A stretch of 64,000 nt of DNA from NCBI GenBank assembly GCA_002256345.1, contig NKIY01000001.1, forward strand, positions 248,001-312,000, read 5' to 3'. The DNA is from Bradyrhizobiaceae bacterium PARB1 (GTDB taxonomy: Bacteria > Pseudomonadota > Alphaproteobacteria > Rhizobiales > Xanthobacteraceae). Shown here piece after piece: positions 36,806 to 45,205 of this stretch; the stretch's first letter is position 1, and each line of letters opens with the position of its first letter. The position numbers and the translations under genes were made by a program. The notes under the pieces are model-generated. The model did no database searches, was not told the DNA's origin, and saw only the letters and a program-made list of their open reading frames with translations.

Positions 36806-37221
36806 TCGGAAAGCTCCGCCGGAAGGAGTTCTTCCTCTCAATATATGCTTAGTATGTGGCGATTTTGAATTTGGCGACACGGGTGCCGGGAACAGGGCGT
36901 TCAGATCGGCTTAAGCTGCATTAAGTGGATGGGACCCGCAACCGGAGGACATCCCGAGTTGGCGTGTGGATCGGGCCGGAGCGACCGGATAAAGCGAATG
37001 ACTGCTCGCGAGAGCTGGAACTCCGGCCTTCGGGCCGATAGTAGTCGCGCTCCGGCGAGGCCACGCCCTGAGTTCGTCCCGCGGCACAAGCCGGATGACG
37101 TAGCGAATTAAATATCCCGACCTCGACGGCATAGATCTCTGCCCGGCGACCGTCCCTTCTCTTGGCCGGTGATCTTCGTGCAGCGAATCTTAGTGGGACC
37201 GCGGCAGAAGGCTGATTTCCG
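36806..37221. other. 416-bp gene-free region upstream of xfp
   Basis: The region lies between the 3' end of the chemoreceptor gene and the xfp start, both on the minus strand. It must contain the xfp-ackA promoter. An AT-rich patch (CTCAATATATGCTTAGTATG at 36838-36857) lies about 35-50 bases upstream of the xfp start. No other gene or repeat is visible. Confidence 0.55.
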
Positions 37222-38574
37222 CTAGGCCGCCCGCACCGTCTGCAGGAATTTCGCGACTTCCGATCTCAAGAGTTCCGATTGCGCCGATAGCTCGCGTGCC
37301 GCATCCAATACGCCTTGAGCCGTCTGACCGGCTTCGCCCGCGGCCGCCATCACCTGTTGGACGTTGCCGGATACACCGCGCGTACTCTGGGCCGCAAGTT
37401 GCGCGTTGCGCGAGATCTCTCCCGTCGCCGCGTTCTGTTCCTCGACGCCCGCCGCAATCGCGGTGGAAGCCTGCTTCACCGCGTTGATTACGGCCGTCAC
37501 GTTGGCGATCGTCTCGACAGCCAGGGTGGTCGAACCCTGTATGTCCGCGATCTGGGTCGCGATGTCGGCCGTGGCCCGCGCTGTCTGCTCGGCGAGGTTC
37601 TTCACCTCCGACGCGACGACCGCGAAACCACGTCCCGCCTCGCCCGCGCGCGCCGCCTCTATGGTCGCGTTGAGGGCGAGGAGATTCGTCTGGGAGGCAA
37701 TGTTCGTGATGAGATCGACGATCGTCCCTATCTTCTGGGCCGCGACGGAAAGATCCTGGATCATCCGGCCTGCATCGTTCGCCCGGTCGGCCGCACGGGT
37801 AGCTGTCTCCGCCGAATCGTTCACGCGTTCGCTGATCTCCCGGATGGAGCTGGAAAGTTGTTCCGCAGCCGTGGCGACCGCATCGACGTTCGTCATGGAT
37901 CCTTCGACGGCCAGCGCGGCTGAGCTCGATTCACCAGCGGTCTGTTTGGTCACCGCCTGCAGTGCCTGGGCAGAAGCCTGCAGTTCGGTCGCGGCGGACG
38001 CTACGATGCCCACCACGCCTCCGACCGCCGAGTCGAACTGATCGGCCAATCGCTCGAACATGATCTTTCGTTCGCGACGTCCAGCCTCGATGTAGACGGA
38101 AATCGCCAGGTCGATGTCGAGCAGCGACGCCTTCACGAGCGCCTGTTGAATACGGTTTCTCTCGTCGTCCCGGTTCTTTCCGAGCCTCCGGAACGGCATG
38201 TCGTTTGCGATCGCTTCGATCAGCACGCCGATGAGCTTGTTGTATCCGCCGATGTACCACCGCGGTTCGAGACCGAGCGAGTTGTGAACCTTTCCGACCT
38301 TGGTCACGGAAGCATGGTACGTGTCCCCGAAGGTGCCCTCGAGGATCAAAGCCCAATGCTTCAGTTGCATCTGCTTGGCGTGATTCATATGGTCGCGGCT
38401 TCTAAAGAACCGCGCCGTTTCCTCGAAACCGCTAATGTGGTCGTAGAACGCGTCGAGCGCTCCGGGGAGAACGCTCATCACCAACGGGCCCGCGGCCTTG
38501 AGGCAAGCAACGTCAACGGGTCCCATCTTGTAGAATGCAAGTCGGCGCGTCATCTCGTTGCGACGTGTATCCAT
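37222..38574 (-). CDS. Globin-coupled methyl-accepting chemotaxis protein
   Basis: The 450-residue protein combines a protoglobin sensor domain (about 10-165) with a cytoplasmic methyl-accepting signalling domain (about 190-450) and has no membrane segment. The proximal haem ligand is probably H97 in [20 protein letters not shown]. The signalling tip reads [20 protein letters not shown] followed by [20 protein letters not shown]. Such HemAT-like proteins sense oxygen and steer the chemotaxis kinase CheA. It stands alone, without che genes nearby. Confidence 0.9.
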   Translation of the reverse strand: MDTRRNEMTRRLAFYKMGPVDVACLKAAGPLVMSVLPGALDAFYDHISGFEETARFFRSRDHMNHAKQMQLKHWALILEGTFGDTYHASVTKVGKVHNSLGLEPRWYIGGYNKLIGVLIEAIANDMPFRRLGKNRDDERNRIQQALVKASLLDIDLAISVYIEAGRRERKIMFERLADQFDSAVGGVVGIVASAATELQASAQALQAVTKQTAGESSSAALAVEGSMTNVDAVATAAEQLSSSIREISERVNDSAETATRAADRANDAGRMIQDLSVAAQKIGTIVDLITNIASQTNLLALNATIEAARAGEAGRGFAVVASEVKNLAEQTARATADIATQIADIQGSTTLAVETIANVTAVINAVKQASTAIAAGVEEQNAATGEISRNAQLAAQSTRGVSGNVQQVMAAAGEAGQTAQGVLDAARELSAQSELLRSEVAKFLQTVRAA

Positions 38575-38788
38575 ATCAAAATACCTCGATTGAAATGCGC
38601 TCGGGACGATGGACGAAGTCCGAATCGGTGAAATGCTATCCGGCCAATCTCATATCAACAATATGTGTATTCATGTTTAAAATATCATAATCTTAGTATA
38701 GTGCTCCTTTCTGCATCGCTCGGCTGGTTTGTTGGGCCTTGCCGCAGCTGGCTTGCTCGAGCCGGGGTCGGTTGCTTCAGGAGGGGGC

Positions 38789-39034
38789 ATGAGCGAAAAG
38801 GAAAAACGTAGCGGTTTTCGTCGCCGTACGCTCAAGGCTGGATCCCTGGAGTTTGGCGGAGGCGCGTTCGACTGCGTGGTCCGAAATCTGTCCGAGCGCG
38901 GCGCGGCGGTAGAAATCGAGAACCCTGTCGGTATACCAGAGCGGGTCGTTCTCCATATCGCCGCGGAGAATTGCCGGCGCGCTGGTCGCGTGGTCTGGAA
39001 AAAGGCGCACCGGATCGGCCTGGAATTCGATTGA
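38789..39034 (+). CDS. PilZ domain protein
   Basis: The 81-residue protein from the ATG at 38789 (strong AGGAGGGGG ribosome-binding site) starts MSEKEKRSGFRRRTLKAGSL. RSGFRRR fits the RxxxR part of the PilZ c-di-GMP site, and RNLSERGAAVEIENP matches the D/NxSxxG part. It probably binds c-di-GMP and changes a partner protein. A GGDEF gene lies at the far right of the window, but no direct link is visible. Confidence 0.85.
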   Translation: MSEKEKRSGFRRRTLKAGSLEFGGGAFDCVVRNLSERGAAVEIENPVGIPERVVLHIAAENCRRAGRVVWKKAHRIGLEFD

Positions 39035-39553
39035 ACGGCATCTCCCTCGGGACGCGAAGCCGCTTGCTCGCAGCCGTGCGAAGTCGGCGATAGCGCCGTC
39101 ATCGTGCGGACTTACGGTGCCCGGAAGCCTGCAATCGGCAACGCCGCCCCGCCGCGCCCAAAACGCTCAGCGCGACCGGGAGCGCTCCGAAGGCGAGCCA
39201 GAACGCAAGATCTCTTAGGCCATCACCGAACAGAGCGGACGCCAGGCAGGTGGCGCTGGCCTGCCGACGATCAAGAAAAATGCGGCGGATGAGAGCGCGT
39301 GCTTTCGTGACTAGCACTCGTCCTGGAGGCGGAAGCATGTTTCACCGCAACACTGCACGGGAAACGGAGCGATGAGCCAGTTGCGTCCGCGGCGGTCCTC
39401 GAACTGCGGAACGCACTCGATGATCCCGAAGGGCGCGCCAATACTACGGCGCCTGTTTCAAGACTTCGAGGGAACGCGCCATCGCGATGCAAGGATACCC
39501 GCCGGAACCTTGGACAGCGACAGAACGTTGGCCGATCATGAATGGGGGAGCGG
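39035..39553. other. 519-bp region upstream of glgX
   Basis: No well-supported gene is present. A weak 79-codon frame on the minus strand (39099-39338) lacks a ribosome-binding site. The right end contains an EcfG-type promoter match (39504-39529) before glgX. Confidence 0.55.
39504..39529 (+). promoter_or_regulatory. EcfG-type stress promoter upstream of glgX
   Basis: GGAAC at 39504-39508 is followed by 18 bases and GTT at 39527-39529, preceded by C, so it reads GGAAC-N17-CGTT. This fits the alphaproteobacterial EcfG consensus GGAAC-N16/17-cGTT. The glgX start is 24 bases downstream. Confidence 0.5.
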
Positions 39554-41740
39554 ATGGAAAAGCAGCGCGTGTCTAGCTCGTTGGCGCAGGTGGCGCGGCG
39601 GCTCAAGCGATCGGTCGTTCGTGAAGGAAAGCCGTTTCCGCTCGGGGCGACCTGGGACGGCCTCGGCGTAAATTTCGCGCTGTTCTCGGCACATGCCGCT
39701 CGCGTGGAGCTGTGCCTCTTCGACGCTCGCGGGGAACGCGAACTCGAACGTATAGACCTGCCCGAATATACGGATGAAGTCTGGCACGGCTATCTTCCCA
39801 ACGCCCGCCCGGGCACCGTCTATGGCTACCGCGTGCATGGGCCGTTCGAGCCCGATGCAGGGCATAGGTTCAATCCCAATAAGCTCGTGATAGATCCATA
39901 CGCGAAGCAGCTCGTCGGGCAGTTGAAATGGGGGCCGCAGCTGTTCGGCTACCGTTTCGATCACCCCGACAAGGATAGGTCCTTCGACGACAGCGACAGC
40001 GCCGCTCTCATGCAGAAATGCAGGGTCATCGATCCCGCTTTCACATGGGGGTCGCCTCGCAAACCGGATACTCCCTGGGAGCAGACGATCTTCTACGAGA
40101 CCCACGTGAAGGGATTCACGCAGCTACACCTGATGGTGCCCCAGGCCGAGCGCGGAACCTATGCGGGTCTGTCGCATGCCCATGTCCGGGACTACGTGAG
40201 ATCGCTAGGCGTGACGGCGATCGAGCTGCTGCCGGTCCATGCCTTCATCGACGACAGCTATCTGGTCGAGAAGGGCTTGCGGAACTACTGGGGGTACAAC
40301 TCGCTGGCGTTCTTCGCTCCGGAGCCGCGCTATTCCCGGACGGGCGACATCGCCGAATTCAAGACGATGGTGAACCAATATCACGCCGCGGGCCTCGAGA
40401 TCATACTGGACGTCGTCTACAACCATACGGCCGAAGGCAACGAGCTGGGTCCCACGCTTTCCCTCAAGGGCATCGACAACGCCAGCTACTACCGGCTGGC
40501 GCCCGACAGGCGCTACTACATCAACGATACGGGCACGGGCAACACCGTGAACATGTCGCACCAGCGCGTCATCCAGATGGTGGCCGACTCGCTCCGATAT
40601 TGGGCGAACGAGATGCGGGTCGACGGATTCCGGTTCGACCTCGCGACGATCCTCGCCCGAGAGCCGCACGGTTTCGACGAGGGCGGGGGATTCCTCGACG
40701 CCTGCCGCCAAGATCCGACACTGAACGGTGTCAAACTGATCGCCGAGCCATGGGACATCGGGCCGGGCGGCTACCAGGTCGGTCAGTTTCCCCCGGGATG
40801 GGCGGAATGGAACGACAAGTTCAGGGATGCTGTGAGATCCTTTTGGAAAGGAGATCCCGGATTGATGCCGGAATTCGCCAAGCGGATCTCCGGATCGGGA
40901 GACCTTTTCGATAAACGCGGCAGAAAGACGTGGGCCACGGTCAACTTCGTGACGGCGCACGACGGGTTCAATCTCAACGACCTCGTATCCTACAACGACA
41001 AGCACAACGAGGCCAATGGCGAGGACAACCGCGACGGTCACTCGAACAATCACTCCTGGAATCACGGCGTCGAGGGCGAGACGACAGATTCCGCCATCAA
41101 TACCCTGCGGGAAAGGCAGAAGCGGAATCTGCTTGCGACCGTTTTACTTTCCAAAGGCACCCCGATGCTTCTCGCCGGCGACGAGTTCGGCCATTCGCAG
41201 CGCGGCACGAACAACGCCTACGCCCAGGACAACGAGATCACCTGGTTGGACTGGCTCGACAGCGGATCGCACGGCCAGAGCCTTCGCGAGTTCACGAAAA
41301 AGCTGATCGCGGTTCGGAGGTCCCACCCGGTACTCTCACGCGGGCGGTTCGTCACCGGGACCTACAACGATCGCCTCGACGTGAAGGATGTCGCATGGAT
41401 CTCTCCAACCGGAGAGGAGATGACGCAGGGGCAGTGGGACGACGCCAATGCGAAATGCTTCGCCATGCTGCTCGACGGTCGGGCCCAGGAGACCGGCATA
41501 ATCCGGAGGGGAGAGGATTCCACCGTCGTTCTCATCTACAACTCCCACCACGACGTCGTGAACTTCACGCTTCCATCCGTGCCGGAAGGACAGTGCTGGG
41601 AGCTGCTGGTCGACACGAATGCTCCAGACGCACGGTCTGCGCGACACGACTTCGGTGAGACCTACGCGATGACCGGACGATCGCTGGTGGCTCTCGGTCT
41701 CGTCGCCGGTCGGCCGGACCATGCGACGCCCGTGATCTAG
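39554..41740 (+). CDS. glgX: Glycogen debranching enzyme GlgX
   Basis: The 728-residue protein from the ATG at 39554 (or 732 from 39542) is a glycoside hydrolase family 13 isoamylase that removes branches from glycogen limit dextrins. An N-terminal CBM48 domain (PLGATWDGLGVNFALFSAHA near 30) precedes the barrel. Catalytic blocks are GFRFDLATIL (nucleophile Asp), LIAEPWDIGPGGYQ (acid Glu) and NFVTAHDGFNLNDLV (Asp). It would supply sugar phosphates that the upstream phosphoketolase could use. An EcfG-type promoter lies upstream. Confidence 0.95.
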   Translation: MEKQRVSSSLAQVARRLKRSVVREGKPFPLGATWDGLGVNFALFSAHAARVELCLFDARGERELERIDLPEYTDEVWHGYLPNARPGTVYGYRVHGPFEPDAGHRFNPNKLVIDPYAKQLVGQLKWGPQLFGYRFDHPDKDRSFDDSDSAALMQKCRVIDPAFTWGSPRKPDTPWEQTIFYETHVKGFTQLHLMVPQAERGTYAGLSHAHVRDYVRSLGVTAIELLPVHAFIDDSYLVEKGLRNYWGYNSLAFFAPEPRYSRTGDIAEFKTMVNQYHAAGLEIILDVVYNHTAEGNELGPTLSLKGIDNASYYRLAPDRRYYINDTGTGNTVNMSHQRVIQMVADSLRYWANEMRVDGFRFDLATILAREPHGFDEGGGFLDACRQDPTLNGVKLIAEPWDIGPGGYQVGQFPPGWAEWNDKFRDAVRSFWKGDPGLMPEFAKRISGSGDLFDKRGRKTWATVNFVTAHDGFNLNDLVSYNDKHNEANGEDNRDGHSNNHSWNHGVEGETTDSAINTLRERQKRNLLATVLLSKGTPMLLAGDEFGHSQRGTNNAYAQDNEITWLDWLDSGSHGQSLREFTKKLIAVRRSHPVLSRGRFVTGTYNDRLDVKDVAWISPTGEEMTQGQWDDANAKCFAMLLDGRAQETGIIRRGEDSTVVLIYNSHHDVVNFTLPSVPEGQCWELLVDTNAPDARSARHDFGETYAMTGRSLVALGLVAGRPDHATPVI

Positions 41741-41923
41741 CGCCGTCGGTGACACGTTCGTCGCAACCGACGCGCTCCCTGCGGAGACCGCGGGAGCTTA
41801 CAGATCCAGCCGCGACGGTCGGAGGCAGCCCGACTGCAATTTTTCGCGCGGCGCCCTTGATCGGTTCGGCCGATTCACCCACATGGCGGTCGCCCCCAAC
41901 GAAAGGAGAGAGGAGGCCTTAAC

Positions 41924-42289
41924 ATGACGTTCTCTGCCATGTCCCAATACGACGATATTCACGCCAATTCGCTTCTGGCCAGTACCTTCAGCCATCCACG
42001 CGAGGTCCTCGCCAATCCCCTTCTGGATATCCTGCAGAAGCGGTGCATTCTGGCCACCTGGGCCTCGGACGCCTTCGCCGTCGAAGGAAAGCCTTGGCTC
42101 CGCCAGATTCCCGGTTCCGACCGCCAGGTGCGCATCGGCGACATCTTGGCAGCCCTGCGGACGTTGGACGGAGACGATGGTCCTCCCCCGATGCGCGGCG
42201 GAGCGGTCCCGATCCGTTTCTCCCGGACGCGAGCGGTCGGCCAGACCGCCTACGAAGTGAAGCGGCAAAGAACGGCTGCTCACATCTGA
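41924..42289 (+). CDS. Hypothetical protein, 121 residues
   Basis: A very strong ribosome-binding site (GAAAGGAGAGAGGAGG) precedes the ATG at 41924. The product is soluble and of unknown family; it has a helical N-terminal half (FSHPREVLANPLLDILQKRC) and a C-terminal half with a Pro-rich turn (DGDDGPPPMRGGAVPIRFSR). It is followed by a 10-bp perfect hairpin at 42298-42319. Confidence 0.6.
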   Translation: MTFSAMSQYDDIHANSLLASTFSHPREVLANPLLDILQKRCILATWASDAFAVEGKPWLRQIPGSDRQVRIGDILAALRTLDGDDGPPPMRGGAVPIRFSRTRAVGQTAYEVKRQRTAAHI

Positions 42290-42297
42290 CGGCGGGC

Positions 42298-42319
42298 GGC
42301 CGGCGCCAAGGCGCCGGCC
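42298..42319. terminator. GC-rich perfect hairpin after the 121-residue gene
   Basis: GGCCGGCGCC and GGCGCCGGCC are separated by two bases (AA), giving a ten-base perfect stem just after the stop codon of the gene at 41924-42289. There is no T-run, so it may be a stabilising hairpin or a weak terminator. Confidence 0.5.
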
Positions 42320-42493
42320 AGCCTGAAGAAGCGATTACAGTACGACCATCTGTTCACCATACCGGTAACGCCTCGTTAAGCACCTAGCGAGCCTACCGAC
42401 GTCGACGCGGATCCACTTACAATGTTGCGGATCAGGGCCTAGATTAGTCAACCACGTGTTCGCGGGATCAAGCTCTCTGCTCCTTCCGTAGTC

Positions 42494-43213
42494 TCATAGG
42501 CGTTCCGCGATCGATAGGGCGTTTCCCAGCGCGGCGCCTTCCGCGGTGTTGTCGAAGATGCACCAGCTGGAGACCGCGGGGCTCTGAGCCATTTTTTCGG
42601 CGATGTGGTCGAGCGATGCCTCGCCGTAGTCGGAATAGTACGTTCTCGGCGCGCCGTGCAGACGGTAGTAGGCGAAACCATCCCATCCTCCCGGCTCCCC
42701 GTCGCCGTGAAGCACTGGGTGGGCGGCCACGCGGGTCACGGACAACCGTTTGAGAAACGCGTCTGCCTCCGGCGTGAACCAGCTCGCATGGCGGGGCTCG
42801 ATGGCGAAAGCGGCAGGGATGACCGAGCGCGCGTGTCCGAAGAACCTTCTTGCTATACCGGCGTCGAACGCCAGCTTTGGAGGCAGCTGTACGAGAACGA
42901 CGCCTAGCTTGTCACCAAGACCCGTAACCTCGTCCGCGAAGTTCCGGAAGAGGTTGGAGGCGTCCGCCAGACCATGGTCATGCGTGATGGCTTTGGGCAA
43001 CTTCACGGAGAATCGAAAGTCCGGCCCCACCGACCGGGCCCACTTCTCGTACGTGCTCCGCCGATGCGAGCGTGAGAACGAGGAATTGACCTCGACGGCC
43101 TCGAGGCGGGTTGCATAGCGCTCCAGCAGGCTGCCCTCCGACGGGAAGCGGCTTTTGTAGGCAGGAGGGATGGACCAGCCAGCCGTTCCTACGAATGCTT
43201 GCGCGACTTTCAA
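42494..43213 (-). CDS. DUF72 family protein (YecE-like)
   Basis: The DUF72 family forms a TIM-barrel of unknown catalytic function. Visible blocks are AFVGTAGWSIPPAYKSRFP, EVNSSFSRSHRRSTYEKWA, FRFSVKLPKAITHDHGL, LVQLPPKLAF, AIEPRHASWF and YYRLHGAPRTYYSDYG. The longest frame would start at 43258, but that ATG lies inside the terminator hairpin of the next gene; a TTG at 43213 (GGAG eight bases before it) gives 239 residues and a normal start. This is a choice by context. Confidence 0.82.
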   Translation of the reverse strand: MKVAQAFVGTAGWSIPPAYKSRFPSEGSLLERYATRLEAVEVNSSFSRSHRRSTYEKWARSVGPDFRFSVKLPKAITHDHGLADASNLFRNFADEVTGLGDKLGVVLVQLPPKLAFDAGIARRFFGHARSVIPAAFAIEPRHASWFTPEADAFLKRLSVTRVAAHPVLHGDGEPGGWDGFAYYRLHGAPRTYYSDYGEASLDHIAEKMAQSPAVSSWCIFDNTAEGAALGNALSIAERL

Positions 43214-43231
43214 CCGAACCACTCCGCGCCT

Positions 43232-43257
43232 AAAAAATGGCCCGCCGAAGCGGGCCA
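43232..43257 (-). terminator. Rho-independent terminator of the stress-protein operon
   Basis: On the minus strand, TGGCCCGC - TTCG - GCGGGCCA is followed by TTTTTT. It closes the transcript of the genes at 43877-44194 and 43263-43865. Confidence 0.88.
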
Positions 43258-43262
43258 TAAGC

Positions 43263-43865
43263 CTAGCGATACAGGGACCGTTCCTTACGGACCTCTTCGG
43301 CGCCGTAGGGCTGGCTGGCCGGATCGTAGCCAGTCCAGCCGGTCTTCTGCCAGGCGGCGCTGCGGTCGCGCAGATTGACGGAAGAGGCGTCGAGGACGGC
43401 TTCCAAACGGGACTTATCGCCGTCCGCTACCTTGGCCGTCACCAGCGAGCCACCGCGACGGACACCTTCGGCATAGAGGGGAGCTTCGTCGTCCGACACG
43501 CCGGCTTCCGTCAGCGCGCCTACGAGACCGCCCGTGGCGGCACCCGCAGCGGCACCGACCGCCGTCGCGGCCAGCCAGCCGGCCGCAACCACAGGTCCGA
43601 GGCCAGGAATGGCGAGAAGCCCGAGGCCGGCGAGCAGTCCGGCCGCACCGCCGATGCCCGCGCCGACGCCCGCGCCGGTACCAGCGGCTTCCGCGCGGTC
43701 ATCTACGCCGTCGCCGTCGCGATCTTTCTTGCCGTCGAACCAGCCGTCGGAGTTGTTGGCGACGATGCTGATGTCGGAATGCGGAACGCCGGCGGCCTCG
43801 AGCTTGGTTACGGCAGCCTGAGCGTCCGAGTAGTTATCGTACAGACGGGAAATAGTCGCTGTCAT
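43263..43865 (-). CDS. General stress protein (YflT/GsiB-type, glycine-rich membrane domain)
   Basis: The 200-residue protein begins with the domain of heat-induced stress proteins of the YflT type (ISRLYDNYSDAQAAVTKLEA) followed by a Gly/Ala-rich hydrophobic region (GAGIGGAAGLLAGLGLLAIP and on), then a second alpha-beta part (APLYAEGVRRGGSLVTAKVA). It probably inserts in the membrane and protects against stress; the biochemical role is not known. It is co-transcribed with the PepSY-like gene 11 bp upstream, whose promoter matches EcfG. Confidence 0.8.
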   Translation of the reverse strand: MTATISRLYDNYSDAQAAVTKLEAAGVPHSDISIVANNSDGWFDGKKDRDGDGVDDRAEAAGTGAGVGAGIGGAAGLLAGLGLLAIPGLGPVVAAGWLAATAVGAAAGAATGGLVGALTEAGVSDDEAPLYAEGVRRGGSLVTAKVADGDKSRLEAVLDASSVNLRDRSAAWQKTGWTGYDPASQPYGAEEVRKERSLYR

Positions 43866-43876
43866 TTGCTTCTTCC

Positions 43877-44194
43877 TTACTTGGCCGCGTTAACGTTGCC
43901 CTGGAAATCGACGCTGATGCCTGTCGGCATGCCGCCCTTGGAGGCCTTGCCGCGCCAGACGCCATTGTCGTCCTTCTTCAGCTCCGTCACGTTGCTGTAG
44001 CCGGCCTTCTCGATCGCAGACTTGGCTTGGCCTTCCGTGAAGGAATTTCGGCCGGCGACAGGTGCGTTGGAGTTCTTCTTCTCGGTGTTGACGGCGCCGT
44101 TGTTCGGTCCGTCCTTGGCCGGCGGGTTCTGCGCGAAAGCGGCTCCGGAAGCGAGTAGGGCGGCAGTTACGATAAAGGTGGAGATCGGTTTCAT
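43877..44194 (-). CDS. Secreted PepSY-like stress protein
   Basis: The 105-residue protein from the ATG at 44194 has a signal peptide (MKPISTFIVTAALLASGAAF, cleavage near AFAQ). The mature part has FTEGQAKSAIEKAGYSNVTE, DNGVWRGKA and ISVDFQGNV, a small alpha-beta unit like PepSY. It lies 11 bp before the YflT-like gene, on the same strand, and is led by an EcfG-type promoter at 44229-44253. Confidence 0.75.
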   Translation of the reverse strand: MKPISTFIVTAALLASGAAFAQNPPAKDGPNNGAVNTEKKNSNAPVAGRNSFTEGQAKSAIEKAGYSNVTELKKDDNGVWRGKASKGGMPTGISVDFQGNVNAAK

Positions 44195-44228
44195 GCGAAT
44201 CCTCACATGTTGGTGACAGGGTTTGTCC

Positions 44229-44253
44229 AACAGCCGGAAACAAGCTCCGTTCC
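44229..44253 (-). promoter_or_regulatory. EcfG-type stress promoter of the PepSY/YflT operon
   Basis: On the minus strand, GGAAC (44253-44249) is followed by 17 bases and GTT (44231-44229). This fits GGAAC-N16/17-(c)GTT. The start of the first gene is 34 bases downstream. Confidence 0.6.
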
Positions 44254-44402
44254 ATTCTTTCATGCCTAAAAGAGTTCACCCGAGCGCAGACTCAGTCGGG
44301 CGAGGCGACGGAGTCCACGTGAAGCCGGAAACCGCCTCTGGCCCGATCCTTGTATGAGGGAGCACATGCGTTATGGCCGCAGCGCCTAAAGGATCAAACC
44401 CG

Positions 44403-44972
44403 ATGCCCAATGCCCCCCTCGAGGCCGAAGACTTCCGTTCGCCCGCAGTCATGCTTTCCGGCGTGGTCGACTACGACATGTATCGGAGTTTCCGCCAACA
44501 GCTCGACCTGGTGGCAGAAAGGACCCTCGTAGTCTGCGAATTGTCCACACTTGGCGGCGATCCGGAGGTAGCGCGCATGATGGGCGAAGACGTCCGCTTC
44601 CATAGCGAGCTTTCGCCCGATCGTAGGCTGGTCTTCCTCGGCAAGGCGGCGATCTATTCCGCGGGCGTGACCTTCATGAGCTTCTTCGCCCGTGAGAACC
44701 GCTACGTGACGCGCGGGAGCCGTCTGATGATCCACGAGCGCAAGCTCTCGAAAATGCTCACGATCGATGGTCCCCTCACGACGTGTCTGGCGTCCGTCCA
44801 GGCGACGTTGAACGAGATCGAGAGCTCCATTGCGATCCAGAACGAAGGATTCGAGAACTTGGTACGTGGCTCCCAGGTGGCGTTGGAGGAGGTGCTGCAG
44901 AAAGCACCCAGCAACTGGTACGTCGAGGCGAACGAGGCTTGCCAGCTCGGCCTCATCGAAGCAGTTCTTTAG
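44403..44972 (+). CDS. ClpP-like serine peptidase-fold protein
   Basis: The 189-residue protein (an ATG at 44373 is ten codons earlier) has a ClpP/crotonase-type fold. The catalytic Ser probably lies in KAAIYSAGVTFMSFF and the His in SRLMIHERKLSK, which follows the usual spacing of ClpP-type active sites. It lacks a signal peptide and a Clp chaperone partner gene nearby. It is a small family of ClpP-like proteins rather than the housekeeping ClpP. AGGA lies nine bases before the chosen ATG. Confidence 0.7.
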   Translation: MPNAPLEAEDFRSPAVMLSGVVDYDMYRSFRQQLDLVAERTLVVCELSTLGGDPEVARMMGEDVRFHSELSPDRRLVFLGKAAIYSAGVTFMSFFARENRYVTRGSRLMIHERKLSKMLTIDGPLTTCLASVQATLNEIESSIAIQNEGFENLVRGSQVALEEVLQKAPSNWYVEANEACQLGLIEAVL

Positions 44973-45205
44973 GCGGGTGAAGCAGCTTTTCAAAGCAACT
45001 GGCCCCTGGATCTTTCAGTGGTGTCCGTCAGCGGGTCGCCAACGGCATCCGACGCATCCGTCGTCGGGCAAGGCGGACACCCCCAGCAAAACTTCGGCCC
45101 CCATAAAAAACGCGGATGGGTATGGCAACGCCTCGCTAACCCTCACGCGTCATCCTGCCGAGGGGCGGCCCGACATCGGCCCGTAGACGATTTCCGCAGA
45201 GTTGG

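Noticed and set aside
32757-38695. Similar AT-rich stretches with TTTAAAA-CATCA at about 32773 and TTTAAAATATCATAA at about 38674
   Set aside because: The similarity covers only about 15 bases of low-complexity AT sequence and is likely chance.
39099-39338. 79-codon minus-strand frame with a hydrophobic centre
   Set aside because: No ribosome-binding site, unusual composition and overlap with a likely promoter region; support is too weak.
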